From Gracilibacillus kekensis (GTDB lineage Bacteria; Bacillota; Bacilli; Bacillales; Amphibacillaceae): a stretch of 64,000 nucleotides of DNA. Below, in pieces: positions 9,730 through 19,026 of the stretch. The translations under genes were made by a program, and so were the position numbers. The DNA is taken from assembly GCF_900143085.1 (NCBI RefSeq), contig NZ_FRCZ01000003.1, positions 372,001 through 436,000 of the forward strand, in the 5' to 3' direction. Each line of letters begins with the position of its first letter. Position 1 is the first letter of the stretch. Under the pieces are notes generated by a model. That model was not told where the DNA came from. It saw only the letters and a list, made by a program, of their open reading frames with translations, and made no database searches.

Positions 9730-9903
9730 AAGCGAGATTGCGCAGATGTCTAGCTCCGAGCACCCAGAAACTATGCGACTTCACGACTCACCCTACGATA
9801 AGTCATCATCGGTTCGTAAACTCACCGTGATTCCTTTATCTCAGTTGATTCGCTCCAGTCGCTACGTTTCGAAACCGGCACTCTACGCTTTTCTTAGTTA
9901 TAC
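9730..9903. repeat. Short interspersed repeat B, copy 1
   Basis: Intergenic ~170-bp sequence with the core TGTCTAGCTCCGAGCACC (from 9747), then CGACTTCACG and a GC-richer tail ending CGCTTTTCTTAG. The outer ends (AAGAAAGCG and CGCTTTTCTT) are nearly complementary, so it can close into a foldback. Related copies are at 19027-19101 (truncated) and 59613-59835. From memory, sequences containing GTCTAGCTCC recur between genes in many Bacillaceae; this was not checked. It lies between floA and the next gene without breaking either. Confidence 0.75.
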
Positions 9904-9922
9904 GTTAGAGAGGGAGATATAG

Positions 9923-10411
9923 ATGGATGAATTGTTTAGTTTTATCGTACCAATTCTAGCTGTTGTCTTTTGGTTGTTTGGCCTTTCTAAATCGAAAGAA
10001 GAAGAAAATAAGCAACAACAGTCTCAAAAACCTAGACAACAAAATACGCCAGTCACTGAAACAAGACAGCCAGAACCGACTCAGGCTCCATCTTATCAAA
10101 CAATGGAGACGATGTCAGATTCTAATCAGCCAACTTTTTCACAACAAAAAGAGAAGCAAATGGAAAAGTTGCAAGAAAAAATTCAGCGTGCTGAAACGAT
10201 TCGTGATCAAACTAAGGGTCAGGAAATGGGAATTCACGATGCAATTAAAGATGGACCAGAACCTAGAGCTTATCGAAAGAATAATAATGACGACATTTCA
10301 CTATCCGTTAAAAATAATTTAACGCAAAAAGGGATTGCTCAAGGTATTATTATGGCTGAAGTACTAGGTCCACCCAGAGCCTATCAAAAACGAAAAAGTT
10401 ATCGCAAATAA
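9923..10411 (+). CDS. Unrecognised membrane-anchored protein downstream of floA
   Basis: 162 residues. One N-terminal transmembrane helix (about residues 5-21), a low-complexity Q/P/T-rich linker (about 26-75), a short coiled coil (about 76-100), and a C-terminal region in which a short motif appears twice: DGPEPRAYRK and LGPPRAYQKRK. It occupies the slot of B. subtilis yqfB, but I do not recognise it as YqfB. Position suggests it is a third member of the NfeD-FloA operon, though a repeat element lies between. A strong GAGAGGGAG site precedes the ATG. Function unknown; a flotillin-associated role would be inference only. Confidence 0.75.
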   Translation: MDELFSFIVPILAVVFWLFGLSKSKEEENKQQQSQKPRQQNTPVTETRQPEPTQAPSYQTMETMSDSNQPTFSQQKEKQMEKLQEKIQRAETIRDQTKGQEMGIHDAIKDGPEPRAYRKNNNDDISLSVKNNLTQKGIAQGIIMAEVLGPPRAYQKRKSYRK

Positions 10412-10420
10412 AACAAAAAT

Positions 10421-10468
10421 GAAAGAGTGTGTCCAAAAGTAAAACTTTTGTTGACACACTCTTTTTTC
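10421..10468 (+). terminator. Terminator after the floA operon
   Basis: Long stem GAAAGAGTGTGTC / GACACACTCTTTTTTC with an inner CAAAAGT-ACTTTTG extension and a T-run, immediately after the 9923 gene. Confidence 0.85.
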
Positions 10469-10983
10469 GTAGTAATTATGAGACTTTATATTGTACATTG
10501 CACTCGCTCTGGCTTGTCCGCTTCACTTTCCACGCCATTTTCTCCTCAGCTAACTTTTAAGCAGTTCGCTTAAAAAGTGGATCCGCGGATAAAAAAAACT
10601 TCCCGCAGGAGTGGAAGCGGACACCTGCGCTTATTTACACTCTGCAACTGAAGCAAGAATAATGCTGTTGGCGTAATAACTATTTCCTATCAATTTATCA
10701 TTAGATTAATCATTCTTATCAATATAAGCTGTTTTATTGTCTAATTGTAACAATCAAAATTATTAGCATTTGCAATAGTTGTAGATACGCACTAAGCGTA
10801 GGCGGCCACTTCCACTCCTGAGGGATCGTTTTCCCTGAAGATCGACTTTTCCATGCGGTTTTTGCTTGGAAAAGTTAGCTGAAGGGAAAACCCCACGGAA
10901 AGGGAAGTGGGCAAGCCGGAGCGGTTTTTACGCACATGTATTATTTCAAAATGGATATCAGAGTTATATTGCCGTATAATCTT
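10469..10983. repeat. Twin-hairpin interspersed element, copy 2 (subfamily II)
   Basis: Left arm 10506-10631 and right arm 10795-10923, inverted relative to each other, around a ~163-nt AT-rich spacer containing TTTATTGTCTAATTGTAACAA. The spacer is shared with copy 4 (33300-33812) but not with copies 1 and 3, which defines a second subfamily. Right arms are 129 nt in all four long copies. It starts directly at the 3' end of the floA-operon terminator. Nothing else is seen between 10984 and the yqfC promoter region. Confidence 0.9.
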
Positions 10984-11078
10984 TCAAATGATTTCGATTG
11001 TGATTATTTTTTTAACGTTACATTGATACTATTCTATCACGTGTTTTGCGATAATTTGTTCTTATTTTCTCTTATTTT

Positions 11079-11086
11079 CATACAAT
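11079..11086 (+). promoter_or_regulatory. Candidate sigma-E -10 element for yqfCD
   Basis: CATACAAT matches the sigma-E -10 consensus CATACANT and lies 25 bp before the yqfC start. No good -35 (KMATATT) is visible at 14-15 bp, so this is tentative. yqfC-yqfD are mother-cell sigma-E genes in B. subtilis. Confidence 0.4.
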
Positions 11087-11111
11087 AAACTTGAAGGGAG
11101 GCATATGCTTA

Positions 11112-11393
11112 GTGAAAAAAATGAGAGAGACATTAAAGACAGTTTTTACTAATACATTTGATTTGCCTTCTGAAGTTACGTTAGAGTTACCAAGGATTAC
11201 AATGATTGGATCGATCCATGCGTACATAGAGAATCATCAAGGTCTCATTGTATTTTCTGAAACTGAACTATTATTAAAAATACATCAAGGTAATGTGCGA
11301 ATTAACGGGGAAGGTTTTGTTCTGAAAATGATGATTGATAAAGATATTTTATTAGAAGGAACTATTAAAGATGTCAAGTTTGAAGATGAATGA
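11112..11393 (+). CDS. yqfC: Sporulation protein YqfC
   Basis: 93-residue small sporulation protein. The family core is visible: LELPRITMIGSIHAYIENHQ in the N-terminal half and GFVLKMMIDKDILLEGTI near the C-terminus. Homologues are made in the mother cell early in sporulation together with YqfD; the biochemical role is unknown. The GTG at 11112 has GGGAGG about 10 nt upstream; the ATG at 11105 is in another frame that ends quickly. yqfD follows after 27 bp. Confidence 0.9.
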   Translation: MKKMRETLKTVFTNTFDLPSEVTLELPRITMIGSIHAYIENHQGLIVFSETELLLKIHQGNVRINGEGFVLKMMIDKDILLEGTIKDVKFEDE

Positions 11394-11420
11394 GTAAAGG
11401 TAAATCGGAGGGGAAGGACC

Positions 11421-12626
11421 ATGTTTTTTTATAAAAAAAATTGGCTAAAAGGATATATCACTATCGAAATTAGAGGACAATACCCTGAACATTTTTTCGA
11501 CATGTGTGCAAGATACGGTATCCCCTCCTGGGATGTGTCCAAAAAAAATACTACCGCAGCAATTGGTAAAATAAAATTATCCGATTTGTCTAAACTAAGA
11601 CGAATTAAAAAAAGAAGTATTTATAAGGTGTATTTTAAAGAGAGGACTGGCCTACCTTTTTTGATAGATTCGTTAGGCTCACAAAAGCCTCTCATCATAG
11701 GATGCATGATAGCATTCGCTATTATCTTTATTTTGTCCAATATTGTTTGGCGTATAGATGTTTCAGGATTGGACGAGGAAATTGAAAATAAAGTGTTATT
11801 ACAAATGGAAGAGTATGGTTTAGAAAAAGGTAGCTTTCAATGGAATATAGATTCACCAGCAATACTACAAAAAAAGTTATTAGAAGATATTCCGGAGTTA
11901 TTGTGGGTGGGAGTCAAAAAGAATGGTTCTGCTTTTCATCTAGAAGGTGTAGAAAAAACAACTGTTGAAAAACCTGAAGAAGCCGAAGTGGGTCATTTAA
12001 TAGCAGCGAAAGAAGGGGTTATAGTTGACCTGTTTGTTTCAAAGGGACAACCCTTAGTGCGTCCAAATGATGTTGTTTACAAAGATGATATTTTAGTATC
12101 GGCATACTTAGAGCAACAGGAGGAAGAGGATGAAGGAAATAAAGCAAAACCTCTAGCAGCAGAAGGGGAAGTCATAGCAAAAGTATGGTACAAAAGTGAA
12201 GTATCAATCCCTTTAACGAATAATTATCATGTATTAAACGGACAAGCAGAAACCAAACATTATCTTCATTTTTCAAGTTTCCTTATCCCGTTTTGGAATT
12301 TCATGAATCCTGATTATACTAATTATCAGATGGAAACAGAAGAAAAAAACTTCTACTTTCTTAAATGGAAATTACCAATTAGTTATATAAAACAAACCAT
12401 TTACCAGTCCGAGGTTATGGAGAAAAAGATGGAGAAACAAGAAGCAAAAACACTAGCATTAGAACAAGCGAAACGAGAATTATTAAGACAATTGCCCCTT
12501 GATGCAGAAATTACAGAAGAAAAAGTTTTGCACGAACGGGTAGAGAGTGGTAAAGTAAAATTAACCTTGTATTATACTGTATTAGAAAATATTGCAAAGA
12601 AACAACCTATTAGTCAAGGAGATTGA
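11421..12626 (+). CDS. yqfD: Sporulation protein YqfD
   Basis: 401-residue membrane protein of the YqfD family, the usual length. A cytosolic N-terminal part (about residues 1-90) precedes one clear transmembrane helix (PLIIGCMIAFAIIFILSN, about 90-108), then a large extracytoplasmic domain that includes WVGVKKNGSAFHLEGVEKT. Required for efficient sporulation in B. subtilis; exact role unknown. A GGAGGGGAAGG site precedes the ATG. The phoH-like gene starts 3 nt after the stop, so the two are co-transcribed. Confidence 0.92.
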   Translation: MFFYKKNWLKGYITIEIRGQYPEHFFDMCARYGIPSWDVSKKNTTAAIGKIKLSDLSKLRRIKKRSIYKVYFKERTGLPFLIDSLGSQKPLIIGCMIAFAIIFILSNIVWRIDVSGLDEEIENKVLLQMEEYGLEKGSFQWNIDSPAILQKKLLEDIPELLWVGVKKNGSAFHLEGVEKTTVEKPEEAEVGHLIAAKEGVIVDLFVSKGQPLVRPNDVVYKDDILVSAYLEQQEEEDEGNKAKPLAAEGEVIAKVWYKSEVSIPLTNNYHVLNGQAETKHYLHFSSFLIPFWNFMNPDYTNYQMETEEKNFYFLKWKLPISYIKQTIYQSEVMEKKMEKQEAKTLALEQAKRELLRQLPLDAEITEEKVLHERVESGKVKLTLYYTVLENIAKKQPISQGD

Positions 12627-12628
12627 AT

Positions 12629-13582
12629 ATGACAGACGAATTGAAAATGATTGATTTACATTTAGAGAATCCGAATGAAGCTCTAAGCCTTTTCGGTACA
12701 GAAGATCGTCACTTAAAGCAATTAGAAGAACAATTACAAGTGTCGATTACGTCACGTGGAGAACAGATAAGTGTATCTGGAAGTAAGTCAGATGTGACCG
12801 TAATCGAGGAAGTATTAAATGGTTTACTGGCTATCATTCGAAAAGGAATAACAATTACAGAAAGAGATGTAATTTATGCAGTTGATCTGGCTATAAAAGG
12901 AAAGATCAATCAGTTGGAAGCATTATTTGAAGATGAGATTACAAAGAATGCAAATGGGAAATCGATACGTGTTAAAACGTTAGGTCAGCGTCATTATTTA
13001 CAAACAATGAAACAGAATGACTTAGTGTTCGGAATAGGTCCTGCCGGCACAGGTAAAACATATCTAGCAGTTGTAATGGCCGTACATGCTTTAAAAAAAG
13101 GTATAGTAAAGCGAATCATTCTAACGAGACCAGCCGTTGAAGCCGGAGAAAGTTTAGGTTTTCTTCCTGGGGACTTAAAAGAAAAAGTAGACCCCTATCT
13201 ACGGCCCTTATATGATGCCTTGCACGACGTTTTGGGAACAGAACATACGGTGCGATTAATTGAAAGAGGAACGATTGAAATTGCGCCATTAGCATATATG
13301 CGAGGGCGCACATTAGATGATGCATTTGTTATTTTGGATGAAGCTCAAAACACGACAAATGCACAAATGAAGATGTTTTTGACTCGGTTAGGTTTTGGAT
13401 CGAAAATGGTTATTACAGGTGATATCACACAGATTGATTTACCAAATGGAGTTAAATCAGGTTTAACAGAAGCAAAAGAAAAGCTGGCAGATATGAAAGG
13501 TATTGGTGTTGTGTACCTATCTCAATCCGATGTGGTAAGACACCCAATTGTTCAAAAAATAATTGAAGCATATGACAATTAA
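12629..13582 (+). CDS. PhoH-like ATPase/RNA-binding protein
   Basis: 317-residue P-loop ATPase of the PhoH/PhoL (YbeZ) family. Walker A GPAGTGKT near residue 135, Walker B VILDEAQN near 235, and an N-terminal KH-like region. Its gene is almost always near ybeY, as here, and the pair is linked to rRNA maturation and ribosome quality control. The start at 12629 uses AAGGAG with 7-nt spacing; the TTG at 12623 leaves almost no spacing. It overlaps nothing but sits 2 nt after yqfD. B. subtilis counterpart: PhoH (YqfE). Confidence 0.93.
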   Translation: MTDELKMIDLHLENPNEALSLFGTEDRHLKQLEEQLQVSITSRGEQISVSGSKSDVTVIEEVLNGLLAIIRKGITITERDVIYAVDLAIKGKINQLEALFEDEITKNANGKSIRVKTLGQRHYLQTMKQNDLVFGIGPAGTGKTYLAVVMAVHALKKGIVKRIILTRPAVEAGESLGFLPGDLKEKVDPYLRPLYDALHDVLGTEHTVRLIERGTIEIAPLAYMRGRTLDDAFVILDEAQNTTNAQMKMFLTRLGFGSKMVITGDITQIDLPNGVKSGLTEAKEKLADMKGIGVVYLSQSDVVRHPIVQKIIEAYDN

Positions 13583-13668
13583 ATAGCCATCAGGAAATAC
13601 TCGAAAACTTGGCATTCAGCCAAGTTTTCTTCGAATAGAAGAATTAATTAATGAAGGGTGGGGGAATA

Positions 13669-15813
13669 ATGAGAAATAATAACAAATGGTCCATGCCAAA
13701 ACTAGGTTTTTTCTTTACTAATATAAAAATTCAACTGATAACTGCCTGTGTCGTCGTAATGTCCGTTTTTTTATTGTTTAGTTATCAAAATGTGCATACC
13801 GAAACATATGATATAGAGAAATTTTCAGCAGCAAAAGAAACTATCCGTTCCCCCATTACAATTGAGAACACAAAAGAAACAGAACGTAGGATTCGAAATG
13901 TTGTCCAATCAGTAGAAGATCATTTTGAAATATCAGAACAAGTCACTGAAGAGCAGATTACATATATAAATGAAATTTTCGAAGCAATCGAAAAAATCGA
14001 AACGGGTCAACTAGAACAAGAATTGGAAGAAGAAAAATTAGTTACAACTGGAGATAAAGTTGGTTATTTAGAAGAGATTGTTCACGAGGATATCATGTTA
14101 GCGGTAAATAATGATACATTTATAGCCCTATTCCAAGCAACAAAAGAAGAGAGAGTGTTAGCAAAAGAACTAATTACCACAGCGCTTTATGATGCTTTTC
14201 ATAATGGAATCAAAGTTGAAGAAGTAGATCAGGCTATTAAGACAGCTAAACAAAAATTAACATATTCTACGTTGGATTATTCTTTTGTACAATCTCTTCA
14301 TCCTTTAATTTCGTTTAGTATAAAACCAAATGCTTTTTTTTCAGCAGATCAAACAAATGAAGCACAACAGCAAGCACGTAACAGTGTAGAATCAGTAATG
14401 ATCAGAGCTGGTGAAGTAATCGTTGAGGAAGGCCAATTAATTACCAATGAGATCTATGAAGAATTAGAAATTGCAGGGCTGTTAAATGAAGAACGAAATC
14501 TTTATCCAATGATCGGTTTGTTGATTCTAGTCAGTTTAATCGGCTTATTTTTATTCTTCGAACTGCAACACCATGTTCAACAGACGGATTTTCATTTCCG
14601 TAAATTGATCGCAATTTGTGTTCTGAGTATATTTACAGTCATATTAATGAAAGTAGTAAGTCTGTATACAACAAACATCAATCCCTTATATTTAGTAACA
14701 CCAATAGCAGCAGTCTCGATGTTATTAAAGATTTTGGTAAACGAGAGAATTGCTATCGTTTTGTCACTTTTTTACGGAATTATAGGAAGTGTTATTTTCA
14801 ATGCTAACATACCTGGACTGTTAAATATGGAGGCAGGAATATTTATCATTTTCTCACAATTAGCTAGCATTTTCTTTTTATCGAGTGTGAAAGATAAAAG
14901 TACCATCACCAAGAGTGGGTTAGGAACAGCAATTATCAATATGGCTACGATCTGTTTATTTCTATTCCTTTCCTTCGAAAATTATTCATGGTTGGACTAT
15001 TTAATGTTTAGTGGCTATGGTTTTACGTCTGCAATTATCGCTACTGTATTAACTATGGGAATGTTGCCATTGTTTGAAACAGGACTTGGCATCCTTTCTG
15101 ATACAAAACTGTTAGCCTTATCCAGTCCGAATCAACCTTTGTTACGAAAATTGTTAATCGAAGCTCCAGGAACATATCATCATAGTATAATGGTAGCCAA
15201 TTTAAGTGAAGCTTCTTGTGAGGCGATTGGCGCTAATGGCCTGTTAGCAAGAGTTGCTGCCTATTATCACGATTTAGGAAAGACGGTAAGACCGCACTAC
15301 TTTATTGAAAATCAAATGGGGATGAAGAATCCACACGATTATCTTGATCCATATCAAAGTGCTGAAATTATTTTACAACACCCTTCAGATAGTGCTAAGT
15401 TATTAAAAAAAGCAAAACTGCCTAAAGAAATTATTGATATCTCTATTCAACATCATGGAACTACTTTATTGAAATATTTTTATTTTAAAGCAAAAGAACG
15501 TAATGAAAAAGTACTGGAAGATGACTTCCGATATGATGGACCAAAACCTAGTTCAAAAGAAGCGGCAGTCGTTTCGTTATGTGATTCAATTGAAGCAGCA
15601 GTTCGCTCTCTGGCAAATCCTAACCAAGCAGAAATTGAAAAAATTGTATCATCTATTTTTGAGGACCGCTTATTAGATGGACAATTGAATGAAAGCACGT
15701 TAACGTTTAAACAATTAGAACAAATGAAATTGGTCATATGTGAAACATTAAAAGGAATTTACCATTCACGTATTCAATATCCAAAAGAAACTAACATGAA
15801 AGAGGCGAGATAA
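13669..15813 (+). CDS. 7TM-HD cyclic di-AMP phosphodiesterase (PgpH/YqfF family)
   Basis: 714-residue membrane phosphodiesterase that hydrolyses c-di-AMP in the PgpH family. One N-terminal transmembrane helix (about residues 20-40) is followed by an extracellular 7TMR-HDED sensor domain (about 40-280), seven transmembrane helices (about 285-480), and a cytosolic HD domain with the metal ligands in GTYHHSIMVAN, YYHDLGKT and IQHHGT. The ATG at 13669 has a GGGTGGGGG site; the upstream ATG at 13651 overlaps that site. c-di-AMP controls K+ and osmolyte balance in Bacillota, so this gene matters for osmotic homeostasis. ybeY follows after 2 bp. Confidence 0.93.
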   Translation: MRNNNKWSMPKLGFFFTNIKIQLITACVVVMSVFLLFSYQNVHTETYDIEKFSAAKETIRSPITIENTKETERRIRNVVQSVEDHFEISEQVTEEQITYINEIFEAIEKIETGQLEQELEEEKLVTTGDKVGYLEEIVHEDIMLAVNNDTFIALFQATKEERVLAKELITTALYDAFHNGIKVEEVDQAIKTAKQKLTYSTLDYSFVQSLHPLISFSIKPNAFFSADQTNEAQQQARNSVESVMIRAGEVIVEEGQLITNEIYEELEIAGLLNEERNLYPMIGLLILVSLIGLFLFFELQHHVQQTDFHFRKLIAICVLSIFTVILMKVVSLYTTNINPLYLVTPIAAVSMLLKILVNERIAIVLSLFYGIIGSVIFNANIPGLLNMEAGIFIIFSQLASIFFLSSVKDKSTITKSGLGTAIINMATICLFLFLSFENYSWLDYLMFSGYGFTSAIIATVLTMGMLPLFETGLGILSDTKLLALSSPNQPLLRKLLIEAPGTYHHSIMVANLSEASCEAIGANGLLARVAAYYHDLGKTVRPHYFIENQMGMKNPHDYLDPYQSAEIILQHPSDSAKLLKKAKLPKEIIDISIQHHGTTLLKYFYFKAKERNEKVLEDDFRYDGPKPSSKEAAVVSLCDSIEAAVRSLANPNQAEIEKIVSSIFEDRLLDGQLNESTLTFKQLEQMKLVICETLKGIYHSRIQYPKETNMKEAR

Positions 15814-15815
15814 AA

Positions 15816-16277
15816 ATGGAAATGGATTTTTCCGACGAAACAAAAAAAGTATCGACAGACCACATGAAGTTAATCGAAGATCTATTGTCATATGCTGCAG
15901 AACAAGAATCAATTTCACGTAATGCTGAAATTTCCATCACTTTTGTAAATAATGATGTCATAAAAGAATTAAATCAGCAGTATCGAAATATCGATCGACC
16001 GACAGATGTTTTATCATTTGCTTTAGAAGAAGGAGTCGAAACAATAGTAGGGGCAGACATACCAATAATGCTTGGAGATATTATTATTTCCGTTAATAAA
16101 GCGGAAGAACAAGCAAATGAATACAACCATTCATTTTCAAGAGAATTAGGATTTCTAGCTTTACATGGTTTCTTGCATTTATTAGGATATGACCATATGG
16201 AAAGTGAAGAGGAGAAAAAAATGTTTTTAAGACAAGAGGAGATCTTAAATGGCTTCGGATTATCGCGGGAAAAATAA
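15816..16277 (+). CDS. ybeY: Endoribonuclease YbeY
   Basis: 153-residue zinc-dependent single-strand endoribonuclease for 16S rRNA 3'-end processing and 70S quality control. The catalytic zinc motif HGFLHLLGYDH (HxxxHxxxxxH) is at about residues 120-130, and the family signature NIDRPTDVLSFAL lies upstream. Its last 29 nt overlap dgkA, and it follows the HD-phosphodiesterase gene by 2 bp, the conserved phoH-yqfF-ybeY-dgkA order. Confidence 0.95.
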   Translation: MEMDFSDETKKVSTDHMKLIEDLLSYAAEQESISRNAEISITFVNNDVIKELNQQYRNIDRPTDVLSFALEEGVETIVGADIPIMLGDIIISVNKAEEQANEYNHSFSRELGFLALHGFLHLLGYDHMESEEEKKMFLRQEEILNGFGLSREK

Positions 16278-16614
16278 ACTTCACTTTGGTTTGCGTTATG
16301 CACTCAATGGATTAAAAGAGGCTATTAGAACGGAACGTAATATTAAAATACATTTTATAGCCGCACTGATAGTATGTATCTTAGGTCTATTGTTACCTTT
16401 AAGCAATGTCGAATGGGCGATCATATCTCTTTCTATTGGGGCTGTAATAAGTATGGAAATGATGAATACAGCATTGGAAAGAGCGTTGAACCATCTTGAG
16501 CCGAGACATAATCAAGCAATTGGTATTGCAAAAGATATTGCTGCCGGTGCTGTATTTATAACAGCTTTGATAGCAATTGTGATCGCGTGTTTAATTTTGT
16601 TACCAAAACTGTGA
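16249..16614 (+). CDS. dgkA: Diacylglycerol/undecaprenol kinase family protein (DgkA)
   Basis: 121-residue integral membrane kinase with three transmembrane helices (about residues 30-48, 52-70, 95-118). The family motif EMMNTALERALNHLEP is near residue 65. In Gram-positive bacteria this family phosphorylates undecaprenol, feeding the wall-lipid carrier pool. GAGGAG precedes the ATG, inside ybeY. In B. subtilis cdd follows here; in this window the next gene is era. Confidence 0.93.
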   Translation: MASDYRGKNKLHFGLRYALNGLKEAIRTERNIKIHFIAALIVCILGLLLPLSNVEWAIISLSIGAVISMEMMNTALERALNHLEPRHNQAIGIAKDIAAGAVFITALIAIVIACLILLPKL

Positions 16615-16771
16615 GCAAAGGAAAGAAACATCAAACAGGATTCACAACGCACTGATCGTAGTCTCACTTTATTAAAGATTACCACTAGTTTTGTCGAATA
16701 TATGAAATATTGATGAATATATAGTATTATTATTTATAGAAAGCATCAGGATATATAGCGGAGGATAAGTT

Positions 16772-17677
16772 ATGAATAACAATTATAAATCAGGATTTGT
16801 AGCAATTATTGGACGACCTAACGTAGGAAAATCGACTTTTATGAACCATGTAATTGGACAGAAAATCGCAATAATGAGTGATAAAGCTCAGACAACAAGA
16901 AATAAAATTCAAGGTGTTTATACGGATGATCAGAAACAGATAGTATTTATTGATACACCTGGTATCCATAAACCAAAACATAAATTAGGCGACTTTATGG
17001 TGAAGATAGCAGAAAACGCTTTAAATGAAGTCGATGCTATTATGTTTATGATTAATGCAGATGAAGGATATGGTCTTGGTGATCAATACATTATGGATCG
17101 ATTACAATCGATAAAAAAACCGGTTTTTTTAGTCATCAATAAAATTGACCTCGTTCATCCTGATCAATTATTGCCGCTCATTGAGAAATATAAAGATAAG
17201 TATCCTTTTGAGGAGATTATCCCAATATCTGCTCTCGAAGGTAATAATGTCAATCATTTGATGGATGTATTTACCGCACATTTACCAGAAGGGCCGCAAT
17301 ATTATCCAGAAGATCAAGTCACAGATCATCCGGAACGTTTTATTATAAGTGAACTTATACGGGAAAAAGTGTTACATTTAACAAGAGAAGAGGTACCTCA
17401 CTCTGTTGCAGTTGTTATTGACAAAATTGATAATCGAAGTGAAGACGAAAAAGTTTTAGTCCAAGCATCGATTGTAATTGAACGAAAATCCCAAAAAGGT
17501 ATCATTATTGGCAAACAAGGACAAATGCTGAAAGATATTGGGAAAAGAGCCAGAATTGATATCGAACGTTTACTGGGCTCAAAAGTATATTTAGAATTGT
17601 GGGTAAAAGTACAAGAAAATTGGAGAAATAAACCCCATCAATTACAAGAATTTGGTTTTAAACAGGATGAATATTAA
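16772..17677 (+). CDS. era: GTPase Era
   Basis: 301-residue ribosome-assembly GTPase that binds the 3' end of 16S rRNA. G1 GRPNVGKS, G3 DTPG, G4 NKID and G5 SALEG are visible in order, followed by a C-terminal KH domain ([19 protein letters not shown]). GGAGGATAAG precedes the ATG. It stands 157 bp after dgkA, in a gap with a Spo0A-box heptamer at 16692-16698 but no cdd gene. Confidence 0.97.
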   Translation: MNNNYKSGFVAIIGRPNVGKSTFMNHVIGQKIAIMSDKAQTTRNKIQGVYTDDQKQIVFIDTPGIHKPKHKLGDFMVKIAENALNEVDAIMFMINADEGYGLGDQYIMDRLQSIKKPVFLVINKIDLVHPDQLLPLIEKYKDKYPFEEIIPISALEGNNVNHLMDVFTAHLPEGPQYYPEDQVTDHPERFIISELIREKVLHLTREEVPHSVAVVIDKIDNRSEDEKVLVQASIVIERKSQKGIIIGKQGQMLKDIGKRARIDIERLLGSKVYLELWVKVQENWRNKPHQLQEFGFKQDEY

Positions 17678-17827
17678 AAGTTAGTTAAGTATGTCTTTGT
17701 GTACGAGAGTTTTACCTTCAAGTTGTTTTGATACATGGTAAATATTTTTACTAATTGAAATTAGATTTCCGGTAAATCTAATAGTGAACACAATGAAAGA
17801 TTACCACAAGGAAAGGTGAGGTTTATT

Positions 17828-17974
17828 GTGATCGATGTACCATGGAAAATATTTAGTCAGACAGGTAATATTGAAGCATACTTATGGATGAAACAAATGG
17901 AAATTGGTGAAGAAGTAGTACAAGAAGATGATATAGAGGATCGTTTAATCGAGGATACAAATTTTAAAAGTTGA
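17828..17974 (+). CDS. YqzL-like small protein
   Basis: 48-residue acidic protein starting at GTG 17828 and beginning M-I-D-V-P-W-K-I-F. A GAAAGGTGAGG site lies 8 nt upstream. Size, the aromatic WKIF N-terminus, the Ser-Gln-Thr-Gly-Asn-Ile-Glu-Ala-Tyr-Leu segment and the position between era and recO match the YqzL family, whose function is unknown. recO starts about 18 nt downstream, so they are probably co-transcribed. Confidence 0.7.
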   Translation: MIDVPWKIFSQTGNIEAYLWMKQMEIGEEVVQEDDIEDRLIEDTNFKS

Positions 17975-17992
17975 AAGGAAACGGTGAAGCTT

Positions 17993-18745
17993 GTGTTTGA
18001 AAAAGTAGAGGGCTTCATTCTCAGAACACAGGATTATGGTGAAACACATAAAATCGTGACACTATTAACACCTACCCTGGGAAAGATAGGGGCAATCGCT
18101 AGAGGTGCCAAAAAGACAAAAAGTAGAATGGCTGCTATTACGCAGCCATTTATTCATGGTTCTTTTTTAATCCAACCTGGTTCCAGCTTAGCTACTATTC
18201 AACAGGGGGAAGTATTAACCTCATTTCGTAAAATAAGAGAAGATATTTTTAAAACTGCGTATACGAGTTATTTAGCAGAATTAACAGACAAGCTTATTGA
18301 TCAGAAAAAATATAATCCGTTTATCTACAAACAATTAGTACATACAGTAGAACTGATAAATGATGATAAAGATGCAGAGATTTTATCTATGATTTATGAA
18401 TGGAAAATGTATAAAGAAGCAGGTTTTGCTCCAGTTGTAACACAATGCGTTTCCTGTGGTAACAAACAGGATCTTAAAGCTTTTTCGATTGCGAATGGTG
18501 GTATGTTATGCAGAAACTGTTTAACTAAAGATGAGAATAAAATAACTGTTCCGGAAAAAGTAGCAAAATTAATGGCGATATTTGCCTGGGTTGAAGTGGA
18601 GCAAATTGGTAATATTTCTGTAAAGTCAGAAAATAAAGTCATCATTCAACGAATCATGGATCAATACTATGAAGAACATGGAGGTTATTATTTAAAATCA
18701 AAGCGTTTTTTAAAACAAATGAATCAATTAAATGATAACTTTTAA
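17993..18745 (+). CDS. recO: DNA repair protein RecO
   Basis: 250-residue recombination mediator that helps load RecA through the RecFOR pathway and anneals ssDNA. An N-terminal OB fold contains ILRTQDYGETHKIVTLL and IARGAKK; a C-terminal zinc-binding helical domain has CVSCG...CRNC. The GTG at 17993 aligns with the family N-terminus (M-F-E-K-V-E-G) and has GGTGA 5 nt upstream; GTG 17984 is an alternative. A glyQS promoter begins immediately after its stop codon. Confidence 0.94.
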   Translation: MFEKVEGFILRTQDYGETHKIVTLLTPTLGKIGAIARGAKKTKSRMAAITQPFIHGSFLIQPGSSLATIQQGEVLTSFRKIREDIFKTAYTSYLAELTDKLIDQKKYNPFIYKQLVHTVELINDDKDAEILSMIYEWKMYKEAGFAPVVTQCVSCGNKQDLKAFSIANGGMLCRNCLTKDENKITVPEKVAKLMAIFAWVEVEQIGNISVKSENKVIIQRIMDQYYEEHGGYYLKSKRFLKQMNQLNDNF

Positions 18746-18774
18746 TTGACAACAGACGTGATGTCTCGTATTAT
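18746..18774 (+). promoter_or_regulatory. Sigma-A promoter of glyQS
   Basis: TTGACA (18746-18751), 17-bp spacer, TATTAT (18769-18774). The -35 hexamer starts on the base after the recO stop codon. It drives the T-box leader. Confidence 0.88.
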
Positions 18775-18780
18775 TTAGAA

Positions 18781-19008
18781 ATGAAACAAATATAGATTGC
18801 ACTGAAGGAGAATAGTACTAATTTAACTGCTTTCAAGCGAGTTCAGGTAGGTGTAAGCTGAGCAAGTAAGAAATTAGGAAGGCGCTCCAGAGCAATTACG
18901 TGAATGAAAGTGGTCATCTTGTAACTGATGACAAATAGGGTGGAACCGCGGGAGAAAACCCGTCCCTATGCTTTATCAAAGTGATAAGGCATAGGGACGG
19001 GTTTTCTA
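18781..19008 (+). promoter_or_regulatory. Glycine-specific T-box riboswitch upstream of glyQS
   Basis: Leader RNA that senses uncharged tRNA-Gly and decides between terminator and antiterminator. The T-box AGGGTGGAACCGCGGG is at 18937-18952; its TGGA can pair with the UCCA end of tRNA-Gly, whose discriminator is U. The upstream stem I region contains GAAGGAGAATAGTA, an AG-box-like segment. A GGC at 18881-18883 is the probable specifier codon for glycine. The intrinsic terminator is the strong GAAAACCCGTCCCTATGC / GCATAGGGACGGGTTTTC hairpin at 18955-19007. Identity as a T-box is secure; the specifier position is inferred. Confidence 0.93.
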
Positions 19009-19026
19009 TTTTTGATAAGGCAAGAA

